Shown here in pieces: positions 22,327 to 32,077 of a stretch of DNA of 64,000 nt (the first letter of the stretch is position 1; the number at the start of each line of letters is the position of its first letter). The position numbers and the translations under genes were made by a program. The notes beneath the pieces were generated by a model, which saw nothing but the letters and a program-made list of their open reading frames with translations, did not search any database and was not told the DNA's origin. Origin of the DNA: Coniella vitis (Eukaryota; Ascomycota; Sordariomycetes; Diaporthales; Schizoparmaceae); NCBI GenBank assembly GCA_011317545.1, contig WUJK01000016.1, positions 124,001 to 188,000 on the forward strand, written 5' to 3'.

Positions 22327-23159
22327 TTATCTCCCTTCTATCGGTCTTTATCCCTAAAAACTTATAGTATTTCCGTAAATAATCCTGCTTAATATTCTTA
22401 CTTCGGATTATACTTTCCTAATTCGTTATATCGTCGTTTTCTCGTATAACGAAACCTCGTTCGTTAAATCTAAGGTCTAACTCTACTAAATAAAAGTTAT
22501 CCTTATACTCGATTATTCTTTCGAACGCTTTTAAGATATATCCTTATTCTTATTACGATTCTAAGGGTAAGACTTCTTATTAAGTTTCCCCTAGTAATTC
22601 TTCTCGCTACGCCGAATATATATATTTAAAGCTTCCTTATTACGATATTTTAGAGATAATTAATTCTACCGACCTTTTATATATTTCTTCGTAGTATTAA
22701 AAGTTAGAGAATAAGATCGAGGAGCTAGAAGATAAACTAATACGCTTATATAAGCAGAAGAAAATATAGCGGGAGCGGATAATACGTATTATTCGTTATA
22801 GTTTATCGAATCTAGAAGACTTAGATCGTATAGAATATAAGGAGGCGGAGAAGGAGCGTTTAGCTACCGAGGCTAAATATCGTCTTATAAAGCCGATTAT
22901 TCCTAAAGGCCTATTACCTAAGGGTTTTATAACTATTATATTAGAGGATTTTAATTAGTCCGAGGTTTCTCCGTTATCTCTTCGTTTAATTTTCTTATTA
23001 ATAATTTATTAGGTATTAGGGCTTCTAATTCGTAATTTAGGATTATAGATTAGTATACTACGGGGTTTAACCTAGGTTCTTATAATATTAGGGCTTCTTA
23101 ATCCTTAATAAGGGGTCTAGTTATTCCTATAGGTAGTTATTATAGTTAACGATACGAGT

Positions 23160-23231
23160 AGTTTTATAGCTTAGTAGTTAGAGTTCCTAGTTTCTTATTA
23201 AGAGGTCCGGGGTTCGATTCCCTATAATACC
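23160..23231 (+). pseudogene. tRNA-like fossil (cloverleaf with intact B box), copy 1
   Basis: A 72-nt stretch that folds as a tRNA. The D arm is GCTT-AGTAGTTA-GAGT (wobble pairs), the anticodon stem CCTAG/TTAAG has loop TTTCTTA, the variable loop is 5 nt, and the T arm CGGGG-TTCGATT-CCCTA contains a perfect B box GGTTCGATTCC. Five of seven acceptor pairs hold. Read literally the anticodon is TCT (Arg), but position 37 is T and RIP may have changed the loop, so identity is uncertain. A TTTTTATTTTT stretch lies about 20 bases downstream. It lies inside Gypsy-2b and has no recognisable counterpart in Gypsy-2, so it may be an inserted tRNA-derived SINE or a tRNA gene copy. Confidence 0.6.
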
Positions 23232-26200
23232 TTCTTTATCCGAGGCTATAATAACTTTTTATTTTTATATTCTTTAATAAGGTCTAGGTAAATATTCTTT
23301 AGTAATTCCTAAGTATTTTCCGAATTATTATAATTTTTCTATTTAATAAGGTATTATTTTCCGCGTCTATATTTATATAAGTCGAGAATCTATTTAACTT
23401 TATATTATACTTATTCTAATTCGATAATATCTATATCGTACGAAAGTTCTGCGTCTACTAATGCTAATTCTAGGAGTAAAATATAGAAGACTAGGTATAG
23501 GCGTATATATAGGATTTCCAATTTATAGTTAATTAGTAAAATCTATTATATAATTTTATAAGGTCCGAGTTTTTTATAATCGAGTTTATCGCTAGGTTTA
23601 ATAGTTTAATATTTTTATAATTAAGGTAGACTTTATCTCCCTTCTATAGGATTAGTCCTTTAATCCTTTTCTAATTAGTATATTTTATTATTTATTCTTT
23701 AATATCCTAAAGTATATATTAAATATCTTTATATAATTATTTAATTCTTCTAGTATATTAATCTGCCGTTTCTACGTTTCTACCTAATAGTATTTTATAA
23801 TATACCGTAGGGTTATATCCGTAGAGTAGGAAGAATAGTAATTTTCCTATACTTATCGTATTTATACTATTATAGGCGAATTATACTATAAGTAAGAATT
23901 CGACCTAGTTATCCTATTCGTAGTTAATATAATATTATAGATATTATTTTATAATCTAGTTAATATATTCTATTTATCCGTTTATCTAAGGATAAAATAC
24001 CGTAGATATATATTATATTATTCCGAGGTATTTAATAAGTAAGATTTAGAATTTTAATATAAATTTTCTATCTCTATCTAATATAATTTCCTAAGGTATT
24101 CTATAGTTAGCGATAATAATACGGAGGAATATATATACGAGTTCTTCTATAATATTACTTTATTTATATAATAGGAAGTATATATACTTACTTAATCTAT
24201 AAACTATTACTAAGATATTATCGTATTATACTTAAATTAAGGGTTCTTATAAGAGGGGTAGCTTAGTAATAAAGTTTAGATTAATAGATAATTAAATAGT
24301 CGTAGGTATTAGTAGAGGTTATAATAATCTATAAGGTTTATACTATTCTATCTTATTCCGTTTATATATATTATAGTTATTAATAATATCTATAACTCGT
24401 TTCTTAAGGTTCGGTAGATTTTAATAACGTTGGATCCTTTTATAGGTTGCTTTAATTCCTTAATATCTATATACTAATACGCTATAGATACTTCTAATAT
24501 AATCGTTTTATTCCGATATTATTATACTATCGAGGTTAGGTATTTTTCCTTCGATATATAATATTACATTAAGTTCCTTAGTAATAGATAGTATAATAAG
24601 GTTACCTTCCGAATCTTCCTTAAAGATTATTATAATATCTTAATCTTTACTATTATTATCCCTATAATTTAACTATCTATTAAGAGTATCTATTCGCTCG
24701 TTTTCTTTACCTTTACGGTAAATAGTCTTAAAGTCGAATTCTAATAGAAATTCGTATTATCTAACTTACTATTTATTAAGCTACTTTATCGAGGTAAAGG
24801 TTTAAAAGTTCTTATAATCTATATATATAAGAATTTATTATTTTACGCTAATAAGGTAGTATCGTTATTCCCTAAAGGCTTTTATTATTATTATAAGTCT
24901 TAATCGGATATCCTATAGTTAAGTTCTAATCCGTTTAATTTCTTACTAAAGTTACTAATTATCTATAATCGTCCTTTATTATCTCGTTATCCGAGTTATC
25001 TACCGAGTATATAATCTAATATATTTATCTCGATCTCGAAAACTTTATTATAGTTTACTTCGATTAGGATTAGTTCTAATATAACTATATCTTTAATTAT
25101 ATTAAAGGCTTTTTATACCTATTTATTCTAATTAAAGGTAATATCCTTTTTCGTAAATTCTATAAATAGTATTATAATATTATTATAGTTCTTAATAAAT
25201 TATCGGTAGAAATTAGTATAGCCTAAAAGGGCTTTAATATCCTTAATATTCTAGGGTATAAGCTAATCCCTAACTATTTATACTTTATCTTTCTATATTC
25301 GTATATACCTTAGTATAATAGTATATCCAAGGTAGTTAACTTCTTAAGTATTCTAATTATATTTAATAGGTTTTATTAAAATCTTATTATCTTAGAGGAT
25401 TTATAGGATTATTATAATATACTTCTAATATTCTTTAAATATCTTTAAGTAAATAAGGATATTATTTAGCTAAACGATTATAAAATAATCGAGGTATTTA
25501 TATAAGATAAAGTTTATTATTTCCTAGAATAATACGGGGGCGTTAGTAAGTCCGAATAGTATAATAAGATATTCGAAATATCTATAGCGTATTCTAAACG
25601 CTATTTTCTATTCTTATCCGGGTTTAATACGGATATATATATATCCTTCCTTAAGGTTAAGGGCTATAAACTATTAAGCTCCTTTAAGTTTATCTCTAAG
25701 TTCTTTAAAGAGAGGTAAAGGGTATTAATTCTTAATTATAATATTATTAAATTACCGATAATTAATATATAATCGTAGTTTATTATTCTTCTTTAGTATA
25801 AATAGGATTAGGTATCTTATTAATAAATATAATAATCTAATATAGCCTTTCTTAAGGTTGTTATCGATATATTCTCTAAATACTTTAAGTTTATCCTTAT
25901 CTAATCCGTAGATAGGAAAGAACTTTAATTATTCTCTTTCTTTAAGTAGGATTTTATAATCGTATAGGCTATACTCTAATAGGCTATTATCGAATTTTCC
26001 TTAAAATAGTTTCGTAAACTTCCGATATTCTTTTAATATATCGGAGAGGTCTCTAAATATATCTTTATCTTATATAATCGCTATTATAAGGAGATATCGT
26101 TATATATACTTAATTCCTTCTTAAACTTATTATAATAATATATCTTATTATTTATAAAATCCTATTATATCGTATCTTAATCTATTATATCCCTTCTTTT

Positions 26201-26862
26201 ATTAGGTATTAACTATCGCTAGATCCTTTTCTATAAGCTATCGAGGTTTATCGTATCCTAGGGTAGTTATTATCTTAGCTCTTCTCGATTTAGAGGTATA
26301 TATAAATTCGTTTAAGCCCCTATCGTCTAGGTATTACTTAGTAACTAAATCCGATCCTACGCCTTTAACTATAACCGCTTCTTAGGTATCCGTTTTATCC
26401 TATAAAATATAACTATTAATCTAATCGATTCGAGGATTTTCCTTTTTTAACTATAATATACCTAAAATTAGCTCGTATTATACGGTATCCGTAATATCGA
26501 AGTTTATTAGTATTATATATCCGTAGATTATAACTAATAATTAATTAGATTCTATATCGATAATACCTTAGCTATAAGCGATTTTTATACCTTTTATAAT
26601 ACTAAATTTATAGGGTTTTATCTTCTTCTTCTAAGGTATCCGTTCTCTATTAATAACGCTTAGGGATATAAAGTTTCCTTATACTCCGCTATCTAGGAGT
26701 ATTATATAGTATTTATCGTTAATTCGTACTACGATTTTTAAATATTCGTATATTAAGCTATCTATTATATAAAGGGACTTTATTATAAGTCCTAATCGCT
26801 TATTATCCTTTATAAGCGATCCTTACCTTTTAGGTTCTATTATTCTTATTATACTTTAAGGG

Positions 26863-27494
26863 TGTTGGAGGTTATAATATATAATAGTAAAGAGGATCGA
26901 GGGGATTAAAGAATAAAGAAGAGGGTTAATAGTAGTTATATTATATCGAAGTGCTTATTAACTTGCTTATTACTATCTATCTTTAAGTCGGAAGGAATCC
27001 CTATATTTATAGTTATTCTTAAGCTATATTCTCGAATCTTCTTTTAATTAATTTATAATATTAATTATAAATGCGTATTATTTAGTTATTCTAGTTGGTA
27101 AGGACTGGAGAGATATATCCTTCCGCGTAGCGAGTGTGGCAAGTGATTACGCGGCTTGAAAGATTCGAGTATCTTCTAGCACCTTCTGCTAACGTCATTG
27201 CTTACGTAATCAACCCTATATATTTTATTATAGTATATAGATATATACCCTATACTGATTATAAATATATTAGTTATAGCTTATATACTCGTCTAGTTAT
27301 TAAAATATTAGCGAAAGTTATTTAAAAGTATTTAAGAGATTTTAAATTCTTCTGCTTTCTTTTGCTTATTTTAAGCTTATTTGGGTAGTTATATAGCTAT
27401 AACTTTAGTATATAGGCATATTATAGTGTTATAGTTATAAAATAGATATTTTATATTACGTAAGCATTCTTATATATAGTTATATAGTCTTATA
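26863..27494. mobile_element. Solo LTR, 632 bp, TGTTGGAG type, copy 1
   Basis: Starts TGTTGGAGGTTATAAT and ends GTCTTATA (formerly CA). It is flanked by AAGGG at 26858-26862 and 27495-27499. The plus-strand Gypsy-2 is uninterrupted at the matching place near 15640, which shows a clean insertion. TGTTGGAG starts are frequent among Ty1/copia LTRs, so a copia origin is likely but unproven. The section at about 27060-27210 keeps many CpA/TpG sites and has clearly suffered less RIP than its surroundings. No element body remains, which points to LTR-LTR recombination. Confidence 0.85.
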
Positions 27495-29180
27495 AAGGGC
27501 TACTATTTATACTAGGTTCTTAGCTTATTATATTCCGTATCGTATATATACTACGGCCTATCGCTATAAGCGCGCTTAGTTTTCTTCTTCCGTATAAGGA
27601 GTTTATACTCCGGGCTAACTATCCTTAAGGTTATAATAGGTATATACTTTATCCGCTAGGTATTCTATATAATCGGCGCGCTTATAGAAGCTATAGTATA
27701 TAGGTTCTATATATACGGGCTTTATAAGCTTTTCCCTTTATTTCTATTCGTATATTCTATACTAGTTAAGCGCTTTTTCTTACGTATAAAGTGCGTACTA
27801 AGGTATTATATATTAATACTATTTTATTTATCGCGTAGTATATCCGTAGGGGGTATTATATATAAGGCTAATACTAATATAATTTCGCCTTATTCTATAT
27901 ACTTTATAATAGTCGCTATTATCGTCGTCGTAGGCGATAGTACGTTGCCCTAATTTACGTATAGGGAACTATTCGTTAGTTACCTTATATTAGAAGTATT
28001 ATTTATAATTATATATAATATAGGTAAACTATACGATCTAGTAATACTTTTCGTAGAGATAATTAATTCGTATATCTTCCTATATAAGGGGGGTTTCGTC
28101 TTAATAGGTTATTATCCTAAATAGTTCTCTAAGTATAATACCGTAGATAAGGTAATATATATCTCCTTTATCGATATCTTCGTCTATAGAGCTTTCTAAT
28201 TCTAAGCTCGTTTCTTTATTAATAGTTTAGGTACTAGTATTCTAACCGATATTAAGCGTTTCCTATTATTCTATAATTTTCGTAATATCGCTTTATAAAA
28301 CGTCCGTTTTATTAGGTAGTTTATACCCTTTTATATTATACTAATAGGGGTATTCCCTAATAAGCTAGGCTTATTATTTTATTACTAGGTTTTTAAATAA
28401 ACCGTTATCCGTTAGGAAAGATATTCTTTAAGTAATTATAATTTATCGTTCCTTATAAGGTTTCTAAGGGAACTATCCTAAGCCTTATTTTACCGAGAGG
28501 TATATTATATAATTATCCTTATAATAGAAGGTCTAGTTAAGGAGTCTATAATCGGGATCGTCCGATATTTACTCTAAAAGCTAGTTTTAGTTAGGAGTAG
28601 AGTCCGTAATCTCGCGTATTATAATATTAGCTTATCGTCCTTCGAGGATTTTCTTAAATTCTCTAGGTTTCTTAAGTTATCGGTATTCTTATATAAAGTA
28701 GCCTATCTTATTATAATTAAAGTATTCCTTACTTATAGGTTTACGCTAAGCTATATTAAGCTCTATAGATCCTATATATATAATACTACTAACTATTATA
28801 CCTTATTATTAGAAGCTACGGTTAATTATCTATTAAATCCGCCGTCCTATATTAATATAATTCCTCTATATAATATAGCTTCCTCCTTTCTTACTTTTCT
28901 CTATATATCTTTCGTAAAAACGGTTATCGATATAGATAATATTATTACTAAATATTATAAAGTCTTCGGGCTAATCCTATTTAGAGATTTCGTCCTTAAG
29001 CTTATCCTTAAATCCTCTATAATAGTATTTTATAAGGTTTTTATCTTCCTAAAGGAGGTATACTAAGAGTTATTTAAAGCGGGTTATATAGGCTAAAATA
29101 GACTTATTTTACTTAAGTTCTATAAGTTATTAGGCTATAATCCGTTCTTCGTTAAGATTGCTAAATATTTCCTTAAGGAT

Positions 29181-29371
29181 TGTCACAGGCCCACCTATGT
29201 AATATTGCCTTCGCCCGACGTGCCTGATAAGTTAACTAGATCTTCTGAAACGTGTTTAGAAGATTGCGTACCTTTTGCCTTAACCGCCCAAGCGAAAGGT
29301 TCCGTACGTCGGAGACGGCCGCAGGAACGCTAGTTAATTCCTAGAGCCCTACAAGGGGCCAGCCCGTTATA
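29181..29371 (+). mobile_element. TRIM-family solo LTR, 191 bp, copy 1
   Basis: Starts TGTCACAGGCCC and ends CCCGTTATA, flanked by AGGAT at 29176-29180 and 29372-29376. It aligns along its whole length with the reverse complement of the TRIM LTRs at 8876-9063 and 9215-9402. It keeps many CpA/TpG sites and is the best preserved copy of this LTR in the window, so it probably arrived after the main RIP damage to Gypsy-2b. Confidence 0.92.
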
Positions 29372-29935
29372 AGGATATATTCGAATCCTACGAATAAATC
29401 GAATATATTCTTAGTAATCGTTTTACGTTAATCGAGGTTACCTAAGTATTTAATATAGTTACGAAGTAAGGGTTTATATTAGATAAGCGCGTTTTTTTTA
29501 AATTATATACCGGCTAGGATAACTTTATTAGGTTTAGTAATAAACTAAGCTACGTTATATAGGAAGTACGCCTTATAATATATAAGGAATCCTTAAAGCG
29601 TTTTTTAATTACCGTTATATATAGTAGGTTTATCTATCTTATAGCTATTACCGGTATTTTAAATAATAAGCGCTAGGGGTATAGCGGCTATAGCTTAGTA
29701 TTATTCGAGCTATTAGGCCTACCTATAGATAGTACGATTCTATTATTCCTAATTCTACTAGAGTATAATAAATTATTAAGTAAGTTCGATTAATTAGTAT
29801 ATTATATCTTCTTAAGTTATAACCTAATAACGTCCTTCTCCTAAGGTAGACGAGGTAAGAATTTAAGGAGCTATTATTATACTTAATATTACCTAAGAGG
29901 TATATATAGACCGTCCTAAATAAGAGTTATAAAAA

Positions 29936-30362
29936 TATAATAATCCTTACCTAAATCCCGGATTCTGGAAGTACCTATAAGTTATATATTAGTAGGCGGG
30001 GAAGTATTACCTTTAAGTCTTCGTACGTTATCGAGTAATATTAAGTATTATAAGTAATTAAAAAGGATTACCCTATTATATAAAATAATACTTAGATTTA
30101 TAACTAAAGATTATAAGGAAACTATCTAATATTAAGCTATAAACTCCTATCCTTATATCCTTTTATTATCTTAATAAGTCGATATAGTCGATATCGATTC
30201 TATCGATCGTATAACCATTAGGACCCTAACCCTGATTATATTATTATAGATATCCAGATATCCTTATATAAGAGATCTCTATCGGTCCGTTAAGGTTCCG
30301 ATTTGCTAGCATATAGTTGCGCTGGCCTGTTCCTATAACCTGTATAACCGTGGGTTATAACA
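29936..30362 (-). repeat. Gypsy-2b 5' LTR, copy 1
   Basis: The reverse complement reads TGTTATAACCCACGG through GGATTATTATA, matching the ends of the Gypsy-2 LTRs but 56 bp shorter through internal differences. The outer end (about 30300-30365) keeps several CpA/TpG sites. A telomere-like ACCCTAACCCT lies near 30221-30231. Confidence 0.9.
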
Positions 30363-30640
30363 CGTTATTATTATTATTTTTACTATTAGTCTTAGTAATC
30401 TTTTTATTCTTTTTATTACTAGTCTTAATCTTCTTAATCTTCTTTATAGCGGGGGCGATAGCGGCGGCGGCGGCGGCGGGGGGCTATTATAATTTACGCT
30501 TCTTACTAACTTAAGGATTATCTATATATATAGTAGTTAGTATAATAATTAATACGGTATAGATTCTATAAATATTATATATTAAAAGGTAATATATACT
30601 AGCGGCGATAGCGGGGGCAGCGGTCTACTATACTTTACGA
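30363..30640. other. Unassigned AT-rich DNA with a (GCG)n tract, copy 1
   Basis: Flank of Gypsy-2b. Notable only for a T-rich stretch (about 30370-30450) and a GC-rich run of GCG triplets at about 30459-30486, a sharp composition contrast in otherwise AT-rich DNA. No gene or element motif is seen. Confidence 0.6.
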
Positions 30641-31760
30641 GTCTTGCTTACTTAACTATTATTTATAATAAAAGATTATTAGTATATTAATTAATACTAT
30701 ATAGATTATATAAATAGTAATAGAAGATATACTAGTATTAAGCAAGGCGACTTTAGCGGCGGTAGTAGTAATAACTTTAATATAATAATTATACTTACTA
30801 CCCTCGGAACTATAGTAATAATTGCTATAAGTATTAAAGGTAATATTAATAAAGTTAATATATTCGATAAAAGGCCCGCGATTATCCGTATATTTTATAT
30901 AAGGAATAGGAGCCGGTTATCCTAATAATTATATTATAAAGCCCTTAATAGTTTAAGTACGATTAAATTTAACGCGAGCGAGGGGCCGGAGAATAACGTT
31001 ACTAGTATTATTATCGTCGGCTTTATAGTATTAATCGAGGGTATTAAGGGTTTTCGGCAGTTTTTTAATACTTCGGCCGAATCGAACGATAATAGCAGGC
31101 ACTTAGTTGCTAGGAATAGTTATAGGCTAGGCGCTAATACTAAATTAAGTCGGAGGGATATTAGGAATATTATTATTATCGTTATTATTATTATTATTAT
31201 TATCGCTATTACCGCCTATATCGTTATTATTATTATTATTATTATTATCACCGTTTATATCGTTATCGCCGTCGTTATTATTATTATTATCACCGTCCGT
31301 ATCGTTATCGCCGTCGTTATTATTATTATTATATACGCCCGTATCGTCGGCGTTAACGTTATCGTTATCGTTATTATTATTATTATCGCCGCCGTCGTTA
31401 TCGTTATTATTATTATTATCGCCGCCGTCGTTATCGTTATTATTATTATTATTATCGCTATCCTTATCGTTATTATTATCACTATCTATATCGTTATCGC
31501 CGTTATAGTTACCGTTACCACCGTTAGCGACGTTACGGCTAGCTATAGTAGTAGTAATAATAGCAGTTAAGTTACTAGTTCCCCTATACGGTATTAAACG
31601 CGCTCTCTTAAGACGCGTCTAATATATAGCGGGGGTAGCGGATGTAACGGTAGTAGATATATTAGGTTCTAGCGAGGTATAGAATAGAAGTTCTATAATA
31701 AAGATATCTAAAATATTAGTAAAGGCTATAGATATTAACAAATTTAGATATATAGACTAG
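30640..31760 (-). pseudogene. Degenerate minus-strand gene with Asp/Asn-rich repeat region, copy 1 (function unknown)
   Basis: One minus-strand frame can be followed from about 31760 to about 30640 with only a handful of TAA/TAG stops. First comes an ordinary segment (NILDIFIIELLFYTSLEPN, then TRLKRARLIPYRGTSN). A low-complexity tract of about 115 codons of Asp, Asn and Gly (about 31500-31160) has no stop at all. Then follows a more complex segment with RFGRSIKKLPKTLNTLD and RPLARVKFNRT, then PAPIPYIKYTDNRGPFIEYI. The repeat period (33 bp) keeps the frame. I do not recognise the family. The frame continuity through unlike compositions makes a real former gene more likely than chance. No start codon can be chosen. 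Confidence 0.45.
31163..31500 (-). repeat. Coding-type minisatellite, about 33-bp unit, copy 1
   Basis: Imperfect tandem units made of ATT/ATC triplet runs separated by GCCGCCGTCG-like blocks; the clearest units (31360-31460) are 33 bp. On the minus strand they read as Asn/Asp runs punctuated by Asp-Gly-Gly. Unit lengths are multiples of three. A 75-codon Ile/Thr-rich open frame over 31255-31482 is another frame of the same repeat. Confidence 0.8.
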
Positions 31761-32077
31761 GAGATAATATTCTTATAAATCGAATTAACTATATTTATAC
31801 TCGTACGTATATTAGCGATTATTACTATTATTATAAAGAGTAAATATATATTTAGGCGTAGTGCGTACTTCGTTAGAAAGAACGCGTACTTTTTAAAAGG
31901 CACGGTATCTTTAAATATTAATAATAACGGTGCTATAAGCTCCGCGGCAGGCAGATTTATATATAGACTAATTAGATACTATAGAATTATCAAAGCCCTA
32001 TATATTTTTCGATACTAAAAGCTCCCTATAAGGGTCCCGCCCGTAGGCGGCGAACCGTAGCGAAGCGAAGGTGCTCG

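Larger units (their letters stand above)
23300..29880 (-). pseudogene. Gypsy-2b gag-pol (chromovirus), copy 1, with two solo LTR insertions
   Basis: Read leftward: gag CCHC region at about 28732-28677; protease (reverse complement of CTCCTAGATAGCGGAGTA) at about 26707-26678; reverse transcriptase about 26000-25400 with the altered YxDD at about 25475-25445; integrase core with DFITKLP at about 24290-24250; chromodomain at about 23420-23318. The coding region is interrupted at 26863-27494 between gag and protease and at 29181-29371 within gag. It aligns codon for codon with the plus-strand Gypsy-2 of copy 1, which makes it a useful outgroup for judging indels between copies 1 and 2. All stops are TAA/TAG. 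Confidence 0.9.
22278..30362 (-). mobile_element. Gypsy-2 family member in inverted orientation (Gypsy-2b), copy 1
   Basis: A minus-strand relative of Gypsy-2. Its 5' LTR is at 29936-30362 (427 bp, shorter and more diverged than the 483-bp LTRs). Only the first 49 bp of its 3' LTR remain, at 22278-22326. Between them are all gag-pol domains in mirror order, a 632-bp solo LTR (26863-27494), a TRIM-family solo LTR (29181-29371) and a tRNA-like sequence (23160-23231). With Gypsy-2 it forms an inverted pair of arms of more than 7 kb separated by about 1.7 kb. Confidence 0.92.
2349..32077. repeat. Tandem segmental duplication, copy 1 (about 29.73 kb)
   Basis: Homology with copy 2 starts at TATATACTATACG (2349 against 32078) and continues without interruption to 32077. 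The offset is 29729 at the left edge, 29732 from about 4459 to 13378 and 29734 from 20052 onward. All nested elements are at identical places in both copies, including their target-site duplications, so the nesting predates the duplication. The first 2.1 kb (repeat A) is clearly more diverged from copy 2 than the rest, which is near-identical. Confidence 0.97.

Noticed and set aside
27134..27325. 63-codon plus-strand open frame (repeated at 56868-57059)
   Set aside because: It falls wholly inside the 632-bp solo LTR, in its less RIP-damaged core. LTRs do not code; the frame is open by chance.
30317..30514. 65-codon Leu/Phe/Ala-rich open frame resembling a membrane protein (repeated at 60051-60248)
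   Set aside because: It starts within the Gypsy-2b LTR and its hydrophobic look comes from T-rich and (GCG)n simple sequence.
31255..31482. 75-codon minus-strand Ile/Thr open frame (repeated at 60989-61216)
   Set aside because: Out-of-frame reading of an ATT/ATC minisatellite. The alternative Asp/Asn frame continues into non-repeat sequence on both sides and is the better candidate.
31163..31500. CRISPR array
   Set aside because: The units are near-identical triplet-rich repeats with no unique spacers, and the setting is a fungal genome.
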